Below, one piece after another: positions 26,141 through 35,100 of a DNA stretch of 64,000 nucleotides. The stretch's first letter is position 1; the number at the start of each line of letters is the position of its first letter. The translations under genes were made by a program, and so were the position numbers. The stretch spans positions 75,868 to 139,867 of the forward strand of contig CAYJOD010000009.1 of the NCBI GenBank assembly GCA_964371655.1, read 5' to 3'. A model generated the notes under the pieces. The model was not told the DNA's origin. It was given only the letters and a program-made list of their open reading frames with translations, and did no database searches. This stretch comes from CAZGSN01 sp964371655 (GTDB lineage Bacteria > Desulfobacterota > Binatia > HRBIN30).

Positions 26141-28399
26141 TTACGCGGTCGTCGTTGCTGCAATGCGGCGCCGGCGGCGCGCCAGTAAACGCCGCATCGC
26201 CGTGAACAACAGGAACACGCCGACGGCGGCTAGAATCAGGAAGAGCGGCCAATTGGTGCTGAACCTGTAACGGAGCAGTCTCCAGAAGGGGATGCGACCG
26301 AGCAGGGAGGTCGGTCCAAGGTCGAGGGTGTTGACGTTATCCGGTTCGGAAACCACGGCGACGGTGCCGCGAACTCGCAACTTGTCGAATGCATCCGGCG
26401 CCAGCGCCTTGGCTGGTAGGGAGGCGAGCTGTGCGTCCTTTGATTGCTGCAAAATGAGCACGACGCGCTGCGGGTTCCACGGTGAGGTGATCTCCTCGAT
26501 GACCAAGCCGCCGTCGTGAACGACCCCGCGCAAGCGCTCCTGTTCACCTGCCTTGAGCTGTAGGCGAGCCCCTCCGGACAGAGTCAGGGCGCGTCCGCGC
26601 AGGCTGGCGCCGACCGAACCTTCTTCCTGCGGAGCAATGACGATGAGGTGGCGGGAGCGCAGGATCTCCTCGGGGACCTGGCCCTGGTAGAAGACCTCGG
26701 TGCGGGTATTCTGGTCCTTGATCCCCGTCGTCATCAGCGCAAAGAGCCGCAGCAGACCCGCCTGCGCATCGCGGTTGCGCGGGTCGGGAAGAATCACGGC
26801 CGACTCGCTGAAGTCGCCGCGAACCGAGAACGGGAAGCCCCAACGCGACACCGCGGCGAGGTTGGGCACCTCGAGCCAATAATCCTTTGGGAGAGAGAAG
26901 TTGCTGTCGGGAAACACCGTACCCCACAGGTGCCAGTCGGAGATCGGCTCGCAGGCTTTGAAGCGCTTCGGCACCAGGTGGAAGTTGATCTCCAGGTGGT
27001 TGAAGGCGCCGTAGAGGTCGAAGGGGACATCGATGCTGAGCCACTCGCTGTCGCTCCCTTCCGGCTTGTCGAGGGGGGCGCTGTGGATCGAGCTCTCGTT
27101 GATCTTCACCTCGATCGTCGACATGCCCTGCATGACCTCGGCGCTGTAAGCGTAGTGAACATTGAGGCGTTGGCGGAACTCAATCGGCTTGGCATCGGGC
27201 TGCATCTTGACGTCGATCAAGATCGGCGCGGAGTAGTAGCCGCGCACCGTCGCGCCGGTGAAGCCGAGATCTTGGAAGGTGAAATCGGCGCGATCGGGGA
27301 CGAACCCAGGCCAGTCGCGCGGCTTTACCGGAGCCTTGGCTGTGAACCCCGAAACCACAACCGACTTCCCCGCATACGTCGCACGGGTCGTCCGGTCGAC
27401 GAGAGCGGCGGCGGCTCTGGCCACGGCCGCCGGGCTTTCCCCCGTAACCACGAGGGCGGCATGCAGGGGATCTCCGGGCAGCGGCAGGGACGCGAGCAAT
27501 CCGTTTTCGCCACTCGGCAGCGCGATCCCGGCTGCCGATAGTATCCTCGCGGCCTCTGGATTCTCGCGCAGCGTCCCGACAACGAGGAAATGGCCGTCGG
27601 CGTGGGCGGGCAAGGCGTCGACGTAGTCGCTTTCGATCGGGCGGTAGGAGATTTCCTGGGCGATCGATGCGGTGATGTTGGCCAATGCGGTCATGGTCTC
27701 CGCCGACGGCTCCTTGGGCATCACGTAGGACAAACGCGCCGGCGGATAGGCGAGCGCGTCGAAATAGGGATACGGGAAGACGGCCATGTCGGTGAGAACG
27801 GGAAGCTCTTCGTAGACGAATTCCAGGTATGAGTCGGCGCTGATCCGGGTCCACAGACCGGCATGAAAAGGGTCTTCGCAATCGAGGGTATAGTGCTGAT
27901 CGGCGGTGAACATGACCGACGAGAACGGGTCGATTCGTTCGACGTCGATGGGCACGATCGCCTCGTGCACGCTGCCGTCTTGCACGTCGAGGCGCAGCGT
28001 CTTTGCCGCTTCGCCGATACGCAGAGTAAGAGCGGAATGCTCGGGCAGGAGAATGCCCGAGTGCGTGTAGAACAGATGCAAGGTCGATCCGGGCAACAGT
28101 CGCCACGACGCCGGTCGCGTGAAATTGACCGCCGCCTGCGCATGCGTGCCGCGTAGCGTGATGTCGCGCTCCATGAACAGACTGTCCTTGAACGTAACCC
28201 GCACCGTCTTGTGTATGCCTGCGGCTCCGGGAAGGGGCGATGGCGCGACATTGGTGGCGCCGTCGGGAAGCGCGCCGTTACGTGGATTGAGCGCAGCCTG
28301 CCCGTTGGCAGCGGACAGAGACAACACCGCCAGCGCCGCAACCATGTGCCGCGCGCGTCTGCGCAGGTTACTGCGCCGGTGCGATTCGGGTGTCGCCAT
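26141..28399 (-). CDS. bcsB: Cellulose synthase regulatory subunit BcsB
   Basis: A 752-aa periplasmic subunit that guides the glucan from BcsA. It has a signal sequence (RHMVAALAVLSLSAANGQAA), alternating carbohydrate-binding and flavodoxin-like domains (RLSYVMPKEPSAETMTALAN; HFLVVGTLRENPEAARIL), a second repeat (IDVKMQPDAKPIEFRQRLNV), and a C-terminal membrane anchor (FSTNWPLFLILAAVGVFLLF) with a basic tail. ATG at 28399 has GGGAGGAAG upstream; a more upstream start in the same frame lies within bcsA. It overlaps the bcsA 3' end by 32 bp, so expression is coupled. Confidence 0.93.
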   Translation of the reverse strand: MATPESHRRSNLRRRARHMVAALAVLSLSAANGQAALNPRNGALPDGATNVAPSPLPGAAGIHKTVRVTFKDSLFMERDITLRGTHAQAAVNFTRPASWRLLPGSTLHLFYTHSGILLPEHSALTLRIGEAAKTLRLDVQDGSVHEAIVPIDVERIDPFSSVMFTADQHYTLDCEDPFHAGLWTRISADSYLEFVYEELPVLTDMAVFPYPYFDALAYPPARLSYVMPKEPSAETMTALANITASIAQEISYRPIESDYVDALPAHADGHFLVVGTLRENPEAARILSAAGIALPSGENGLLASLPLPGDPLHAALVVTGESPAAVARAAAALVDRTTRATYAGKSVVVSGFTAKAPVKPRDWPGFVPDRADFTFQDLGFTGATVRGYYSAPILIDVKMQPDAKPIEFRQRLNVHYAYSAEVMQGMSTIEVKINESSIHSAPLDKPEGSDSEWLSIDVPFDLYGAFNHLEINFHLVPKRFKACEPISDWHLWGTVFPDSNFSLPKDYWLEVPNLAAVSRWGFPFSVRGDFSESAVILPDPRNRDAQAGLLRLFALMTTGIKDQNTRTEVFYQGQVPEEILRSRHLIVIAPQEEGSVGASLRGRALTLSGGARLQLKAGEQERLRGVVHDGGLVIEEITSPWNPQRVVLILQQSKDAQLASLPAKALAPDAFDKLRVRGTVAVVSEPDNVNTLDLGPTSLLGRIPFWRLLRYRFSTNWPLFLILAAVGVFLLFTAMRRLLARRRRRIAATTTA

Positions 28400-30590
28400 C
28401 GTATCTTCCTCCCGTATCCTCATCAGCATGCCCTTGGGCCGGTCCTTCACTCACGCCGCTGTGTCCGTTGATCTGCCGTCGCGCCGGGCGTTGCGCGCGC
28501 AAAGCGCGCAACGCGCGCCAGGGCGTGCTGGCGACGCGCAAGAAGGATCGCAGCGGTCGATCGTCTTCGAAATTGCCGTTGATCCAACTGGAGGCGCTGC
28601 TGAAGATGATGCGATGCAACTGGCACAGCTCCTCGAAGTTGAGCTCGCCAAACTCGACGTCGAGCTCCTTACCTTGGGCGACCGTGCGCGCGCCTTTGGC
28701 GGCAAAGGGTACGGACAAGGGCGCACCGAACTCGTAATGCAGCTCCATCCTGCCGCTCGCCGGAAAGCTGAGCTCCTGCGGCACAATCGCGTGCATCCCA
28801 TCCACCGCGAGCTCCTTGCTTTCGATCCAGAACGGCTCCGCCGCGCCGTCGGGGATGATGCGGATGGGCAAGCGCCGCGCATTTCGCCAGACCGACCGTG
28901 TCTCGGGTTGTTCGAGGGCCACGAAAGCGCAGGCCCCGAGGATCACCAGGTTGTAGATCGACCAGGTGGCGTTCATGACGATCGCGCTCTCGGCGCCCGA
29001 CTTGAACGCGAAGTTCAGCGGCACCGCTAGCAGGGCGACCAGATTCAAGCCAAGCAGCAACAACACCGGTCGCGCGCTCACCCAATCGTAGTAGGTCTTG
29101 GTTTCGCCAAAGCCTTTGGTGGTGACGCCGAACTTGCCCAGGGTCGGGTTGATGAGGGCAAGCGAGGTTGCGCGCGCCGTGTAGTAACAGATCGAGGTCT
29201 CGTACACCTCGGCCCAGAACGAGTGCCGCAGGCTGCGACTGATCAGCGAGTTCGCCACCAGGGCCACGAAGATGTGCGGCGCCGCATAGGCGACGACGTC
29301 GAAGGCCGTCGCCACGATCGTATTGATGCTGAACAGCAGGAACAACGCCGGGGCGATCATGTAGATCAAGCGCGGCACCCCGAACATGAAGTGCAGCATC
29401 GAGTTCAGGTAACAAAGGCGTTGCGACCAGGTCAGCCCCGGTTTGGTTACGGGATTGTCGAGTCGTAGGATCTGCACCATGCCGCGCGCCCAGCGGATGC
29501 GCTGCGTGATGTGGGCTGCATATCGTTCCGGTGCCAAGCCCGCCGCCAGAGGGATGTTCAGGTAATAGGATTCGTAGCCGAGGCCGTGCAAGTTGAGCGA
29601 CGTGTGACAGTCCTCGGTCACCGTATCGAAAGCGATGCCCCCCGCCGCGAGCAGCGCCGAGCGCCGCAGCACCGCGCACGACCCGCAGAAAAACGTGGCG
29701 TTCCAGAAATCGCTGCACGGCTGGATTTGGTGATAAAAGAGATCTTGTTCGCCGGGGACCTCGCCGTGAATGCACAGGTTGCGCTCGAACGGATCGGGAT
29801 TGAAGAAGTGATGCGGGGTCTGCACCAGCGCCAGCTTCGGGTTCTTCAGAAAGAAACCCATGGTGAGCTGCAAGAAGGCGCGCGTCGGTACGTGGTCGGC
29901 ATCGAACACGGCGACGAAATCGCCGTCGGTTTGGGCCAGCGCGGCGTTGATGTTGCCGGCTTTGGCGTGCCGGTTGTCGGCGCGCGTCAGGTAGCTCACG
30001 CCCAGACGCTCGGCGAGGCTACGCATCTCCTCGCGGCGGCCGTCGTCGAGCAGATAGACACGTTTTTTGGGGTAGTCGATCGACAGACAGCCCATCAGGG
30101 TCGGAATCAGAACTTCGATCGGTTCGTTGTAGGTCGGCACGTAGATATCGACCGTCGGCCACAGGTCGGGCTCTTCGGGAAGCGGCTCCGGCTGCCGCTC
30201 CAGCCGTTCCGCGGTCTGAAAGAATCCCAGCACCAAGATGGCGACCGCGTACATCTCGGCTGCCACCAAGAGCGCGCTGGCAATGAATCCGACCGTCGAA
30301 CCGTAGTTCAGCGTCTGTGTCACCCGCCAATACAGGTAGCGCGCCGACACCGTGGCGGAGATGATGATGAGGACGAGCCGGTACTGTGGCAGCCGCCGCG
30401 CGGTCAGGAAGATGAGGATGATGATGAACCAACCCAGGTAGAACTGCGTGACGACGGGGACGCGCAGCTGCACGAAATAGAAGAGGGCGATCACGCCGGC
30501 GAATGCAGTGGCGAGAATGAACAACCGCTCGCTCGACAACAGCGGTTCCGGGCGAGTCGCCTGCGCCCGCGGTGTCGGAGCGGCTACCAT
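28368..30590 (-). CDS. bcsA: Cellulose synthase catalytic subunit BcsA
   Basis: A 740-aa processive GT2 enzyme in the inner membrane. Four N-terminal membrane segments precede the GT domain: UDP-binding DDG at 182-184, FDADHVP at 229-235, FFCGSCAVLRR (acceptor site), TED at 325-327, and QRIRW at 363-367. The gating loop is FGVTTKG near 487. A PilZ domain (about 565-670) keeps the RxxxR arginines (Arg569, Arg573), but the second c-di-GMP motif D/N-x-S-x-x-G reads ELAVDG. The C-terminus is extended past the PilZ domain. The start ATG overlaps the upstream gene's stop (TGATG). Confidence 0.95.
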   Translation of the reverse strand: MVAAPTPRAQATRPEPLLSSERLFILATAFAGVIALFYFVQLRVPVVTQFYLGWFIIILIFLTARRLPQYRLVLIIISATVSARYLYWRVTQTLNYGSTVGFIASALLVAAEMYAVAILVLGFFQTAERLERQPEPLPEEPDLWPTVDIYVPTYNEPIEVLIPTLMGCLSIDYPKKRVYLLDDGRREEMRSLAERLGVSYLTRADNRHAKAGNINAALAQTDGDFVAVFDADHVPTRAFLQLTMGFFLKNPKLALVQTPHHFFNPDPFERNLCIHGEVPGEQDLFYHQIQPCSDFWNATFFCGSCAVLRRSALLAAGGIAFDTVTEDCHTSLNLHGLGYESYYLNIPLAAGLAPERYAAHITQRIRWARGMVQILRLDNPVTKPGLTWSQRLCYLNSMLHFMFGVPRLIYMIAPALFLLFSINTIVATAFDVVAYAAPHIFVALVANSLISRSLRHSFWAEVYETSICYYTARATSLALINPTLGKFGVTTKGFGETKTYYDWVSARPVLLLLGLNLVALLAVPLNFAFKSGAESAIVMNATWSIYNLVILGACAFVALEQPETRSVWRNARRLPIRIIPDGAAEPFWIESKELAVDGMHAIVPQELSFPASGRMELHYEFGAPLSVPFAAKGARTVAQGKELDVEFGELNFEELCQLHRIIFSSASSWINGNFEDDRPLRSFLRVASTPWRALRALRAQRPARRQINGHSGVSEGPAQGHADEDTGGRYDGDTRIAPAQ

Positions 30591-31357
30591 CAGCGCCGCA
30601 GCACTCCACGAAGAAGCGCCGCCGCCGAGCCTGCGGGAGCCGGCCTGCGCGCGGGCGCAGGCGCTTGCGCCGCGGTCGCCACGCCGCGTGCGACGATGGC
30701 GGCGGTCATGCTGCGTGCGCTCCTAGGAGTTGCCACCACCACATCAGCGCCGCGTCCGGCGACTCGTGCAAGCAACTGCCCAGCGCTTCGTGGCTCACGC
30801 GGGCCACGCCCTTCAATCGTTCGCGACCACACCTGCGCAACGGTCGGCTTCGACGCCGATGCTGACGACCATGGTTGTGGTCGTCGCTTCGAGTCAACCA
30901 GGACGCTGCGCGTGTCACGCGTCGCCGCAGCCTGGTCGCGGCGCTGCGGTCCGCTCGTGATCATGGCCGCGATCGCGCCCAGCGCGGCGCTGCCGTGATC
31001 TGCTCTACCGCTGGCGGGCACGACCGCAGCGACGGCCGCGGCTGGCGCCTCGCCCGGAGCCGGTGACGAGGCCTTGCCCTGGATGGTTCCGTCTCGATCG
31101 CACACCGCGGGCGCGGTGCTGCCGGCGCCCGGCGCCGCTCCGCGCAACGACGGCTGCGGTTCGGAACGCGGCGCCATGGTGTCGTCGCCGGCGTCGTCTG
31201 ACCAGGCGTCGTCTTCACTGCTGACCGAGCGCAAGACTTGGCCGCTTGCGGCGTCGAAGATTCGGTACGCGAATTTCCGATCCGGGAGGCACTTGAGCAA
31301 GTCCGCGACGTCTCGGTGCATGAGAGAGCGCGGGTTCTTGTGCGACGGTTGCGACAT
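30590..31357 (-). CDS. Uncharacterised Ala/Pro-rich protein coupled to bcsA
   Basis: A 255-aa protein. The first ~50 residues are ordered: MSQPSHKNPRSLMHRDVADL, then LKCLPDRKFAYRIFDAASGQ. The rest is low-complexity Ala/Pro/Arg-rich and probably disordered. The N-terminal pattern (D-x-x-x-L-L ... F-x-Y-R-I-F) faintly recalls the short helices of BcsR/BcsP/BcsO-type accessory proteins, but the match is weak. Its stop overlaps the bcsA start by one base (TGATG) and it begins 15 bp after the BcsD-like gene, so it is part of the cellulose operon. Likely a cytoplasmic assembly or regulatory factor; not recognised. Confidence 0.6.
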   Translation of the reverse strand: MSQPSHKNPRSLMHRDVADLLKCLPDRKFAYRIFDAASGQVLRSVSSEDDAWSDDAGDDTMAPRSEPQPSLRGAAPGAGSTAPAVCDRDGTIQGKASSPAPGEAPAAAVAAVVPASGRADHGSAALGAIAAMITSGPQRRDQAAATRDTRSVLVDSKRRPQPWSSASASKPTVAQVWSRTIEGRGPREPRSAGQLLARVAGRGADVVVATPRSARSMTAAIVARGVATAAQAPAPARRPAPAGSAAALLRGVLRR

Positions 31358-31372
31358 GGGCGGGCCCAGTCG

Positions 31373-31972
31373 TTACCCGTTGGTCGGCAATTGTCGGAGC
31401 GCCTGCTCCGAGCCGAGCTCGAACTGGCAGGCGACGGCGCCCGCGGCTCGGCACGTCGATTCCCTAGATGCGAGCGTTCCTCCGCCCACGGCCTCGATGA
31501 GGGTTGCCGCGAATCCCTCGATCACAGCACACGCCGGCTCACTGCCACCGATCAACTCGGGAAATGGCGAGCTCCAGGCGACCACATGAACGACGCCCGC
31601 GGCCTCGTCGACACGCAAGTCGAGAGCCCCGAACCCGAATCGCTCGCTCGCTTGGCTGATCACCAGGGCGAACTGCTCCCACGGCAGGCTGGCCACATCG
31701 TCGCACTGCCACTCGCTCTCGAGTTGGTGCGACAATCTCTGGAATAACCGGTGAGCCATCCACCGCCCCGCTTCGCGCAGCCGTTCGCTGCGCGTCAGCG
31801 GCGCCTCATCACCCAAATCGATCAAAGCTAAAACCAGATCCGCGCAGCCGTTGAGGAGTCGGCTTCCAACGATCTGATCGGCGAGACGACCGCTGTGTAG
31901 CTCGCCCTCGAAGGCGCCGGGAACTCCATCTTGCCGATCGGACCAGACGCCGCCAGCCTGCTTAGGTTCCAT
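31373..31972 (-). CDS. BcsD-like protein with V4R-type C-terminus
   Basis: A 199-aa protein. The middle (SERLREAGRWMAHRLFQRLS) and the later segment ACAVIEGFAATLIEAVGG resemble Komagataeibacter BcsD (LLREVGRGMAGRL..., VLEGLYGRW...), the subunit that arranges cellulose export in crystalline-cellulose producers. The C-terminus STCRAAGAVACQFELGSEQA is like the closing motif of V4R-type sensory domains (Cys...Gly...Cys-x-Phe). Position between bcsC and bcsA supports a cellulose role. ATG at 31972 has a GAGGGACGAAAGAG leader. Similarity is from memory, not a search. Confidence 0.55.
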   Translation of the reverse strand: MEPKQAGGVWSDRQDGVPGAFEGELHSGRLADQIVGSRLLNGCADLVLALIDLGDEAPLTRSERLREAGRWMAHRLFQRLSHQLESEWQCDDVASLPWEQFALVISQASERFGFGALDLRVDEAAGVVHVVAWSSPFPELIGGSEPACAVIEGFAATLIEAVGGGTLASRESTCRAAGAVACQFELGSEQALRQLPTNG

Positions 31973-32192
31973 CTCTTTCGTCCCTCACCACATCGACCCC
32001 AGTAATGGCCCCTGAGCCTATACCGCGCCTGCGAGTCCCGGACACCACCTCTCCCCAAGGCTTTGTCCAAATAGGCCCATGTCTGATCGGCCGGTGATCG
32101 CTCTGCGCCTAGGGAAAACCACGCTTTAGGGCCGAACGCAAGCACGATTTAGAATGCGGAGGGGGGCCTGCGCCGCGACCATGTAGAGGTTC

Positions 32193-35100
32193 CTAGAACG
32201 CCAGCGGGAACACCAGATTCACGAGAAGAAAACGCCGATCGTAGGGCTCCGCAAAGAAGACCCCGCCGCCCACCGAGAGTACCGCGACCTCTTCGATCGG
32301 GAAGTTCAACGTGCCCTCGACGCCACCGGCGACACGGCCGCCTTCGGCGCTCTTGAAGAACGGCGACTCCACCCCGGAGATCCATTGCCCGCCGACCTTA
32401 CCAGTAAGCAGGAAGGTGGCGTCGCCCAGGGCGTCCGGGAAGAAGGGGCCGCTGAAATCCAGCCGCATCAAGGCCTGCGCAAACGCGTCCGGGCTGAAGT
32501 AGCCACCGCCGGTCCGCCGCTCTTGAACGGCGAGGAGAATCGCCGCCGGGTCATTCGATACCGTCGCATCTCCCGGCCGAGGACGAATGGGAGCGCTCAA
32601 ATCTTTCGTGTAGTGAAAGAATGCCAGCTCGAAGCCAGGGCGAATCTGGTTTTCGTAATGGCGCAGCTCGAAGGTTCGGCCGGCGCCGATGAAGGCGTCG
32701 AACTTCTCGTTGTTCGGGATGCGAATCCCTTGCAGCGTGCTGTAGGCACCCTCGACGACGCCATCGATATGCACCGGCGTGTCGAATCCTATCCTGCCGC
32801 CGAATCGATCTTGAATGACCTTGCCGGTGAAAGTCCGGTCATTGCCTTCGACCAGATCCTGGCCGCGGAAGCTAAGCAGAGATTCCATGACCGGCTGGCG
32901 CTCATAGAAGGGGGTCAAAACAAGGGCTGGCGTTAGCTTGAGATCGACTTGCGCAAAGCCGATCAAGTAAGGATCGCGCGGAAAACCGGATGGAGTGCCG
33001 CCGATGCCGCCGCTCAGAACGACGGCGTCGGTACCGATCTGCAGGCCGCTGAGCGTTGCCATGCCGGCAATCCCGGCGTCGGTAATGCGGCCATTGTCCA
33101 CAATTGTGGGCTCGCCAGTGATGCGAAAGCGCGTGTTCAGCGCCGCCGGCACATCCAGGAAAATCGGAAAGCGGAAGATCGCAAACTGGTCGGCGCGCCA
33201 ATCAGCGACCGAGCTCAAGAAATCATAACGGAAGCCGACACCAAACTTGATCGACCGTTTCTTCTCGATCGCCCGCGCCAACGCTTCGGCCCGGGTTCTC
33301 GCCTCCGGGCTCAGCGGCTTTGCCGGCGAGGTCTCCACCTCTCCTGCGCTTTCTTCGTACTGAAGCGCGGAGGGATCGGAATAGCGCGGCACACCTTGGG
33401 TAGACGGGTCGTGCTTTCTCTCCCATTCCAAGCGTACCGAAGAGCGTGCCTCTTCGTCCTCGACGACCATCGGCGTGCGCACGCGCGGCGGCGCGGCCCG
33501 TCTTGGCAAGGGGGTCGGTTCGACACGCGGGCGCTGCCAGGCTCTTTCCGTGGGAACACGGGTCGGAGCCGGCGCCGTCTTGCCGCGGCCACCCTTGGCG
33601 CGAACATCACGCATGATGCGCTCGAAGCTCGGCAGCTCTTCGGCCAATTGCGCCGCGACGGCAGCGGGCGAATCGGACCCGGCAACCTCGCGCAGATACT
33701 CGAGCGCCGGACCCGCAAACGCCGCTGCCGCCGGGGGCGCAGCATCGTTCATTGAATCGGAATCGGCCAGGGCAAGACCGTGCGTTGCCAGCTGTGCCTG
33801 CGCCTGACTCCCCTTCCAGCGCCGTGGTGCCGGTGGATTGATCTCCGCCGGGCGTGCGCGCAACATCCCCTGCGGCAACTTCAGAGGTGGCAGGATCGAT
33901 CCCGTCGTGGCCTCGCCGCCGTATCCGGAAGCACCCAACGTGGGGAATTGTCCGGAGCCACCGCCACCGCGCCGTTCGGCTTCATCGAGAATCTGCGCTG
34001 CATCATCGTCACGCCCGAGGTCGTGGTACATCTCCGCCAGGGCGAGACCCAATTCGGGGTCCTTACCAGTCTCGTACTCGCCTTCGAGGATCTTGACCGC
34101 ATCGCGCGCATTGCCACTGCCGCGAAGGGCGTAAGCCAGACCCACGCGTGCGTCGGGATCCTGCGGAGCAAGCGCTTGGGCACGCGTGAAAAATTCTCTC
34201 GCTTCCGGGTACTGCTTGGTCTGCAGATACAGGAATCCGATAGACTTCAGCGTATCGACGTCGCTCGGATCCGAACGAAACTCTTGGGCGAGTTGCAGAT
34301 AGACCTGATCCAAACGACCCTCGCGTGTGAGGCGCTCGCGATCGACGCGATCCTGAGCCCGGCGGATATCTCGCGTGAGCTCGGCAGTGGTTGTCGATCC
34401 GAGCGTGCGCTGCTCGCTGGCGATCACCTGGCGCGCGTCGGCGAAGCGACCGAGCTTGGACAATGCACGCACGCGCGCCGCCTGTAGGCGAGCGGAGGAA
34501 CGGTTCAACGCCAGGCCTTGCTCGGCATAGGTGAGAGCGAGGGTGTCGGCGCCGGAATCCAGGGTCACTTCCGAAAGCGCCGCCCACACGTCCGGATCAC
34601 GCGGGTTGCGGCTACGCAAATCCTCGATCAGGTCGCGCGCTTCCTGGTAACGCTTGGCGTCGACCAGCTGCTTGGCGTAGTCCATGTCGCGGTGGAACTC
34701 GACGCGCTGCCACGCTTCGGGGCTGACCGCGTAGCCCGGGATCGTATCGAGTCGGCGATAGGTCGCTTCCGCGGCTTGCCAGTCACCCAACGCTTCATAG
34801 GCGCCGGCGATGCCTTGCAAAGACCCCGGATCATCCGGATTGGCAGCGAGCACGGCACGATGCGTATCGATCGCGTCCTGAAATTGGCCGCGCTTGGAGT
34901 AGACGCCGGCGAGAACCTTGAGAGACTCCGGATCGTCAGGGTCGAGGGCCAGAGCCTCGCGCGCTGCCTCGAACGCTTCGTCGGCTCGTCCGGCATCCAG
35001 CAATGCGCCCGCACGAGCGCGACGCAGATTGGCGCGCTCCTGGTTCGCCGCTTCGGGGTGGGCGCCGGCGTAAGCGGTCAACGCCTGCTCCGCTTCGGCG

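Noticed and set aside
31973..32192. Possible c-di-GMP riboswitch ahead of the BcsD-like gene
   Set aside because: The 220-bp space was read on both strands for GEMM core motifs and none was convincing.
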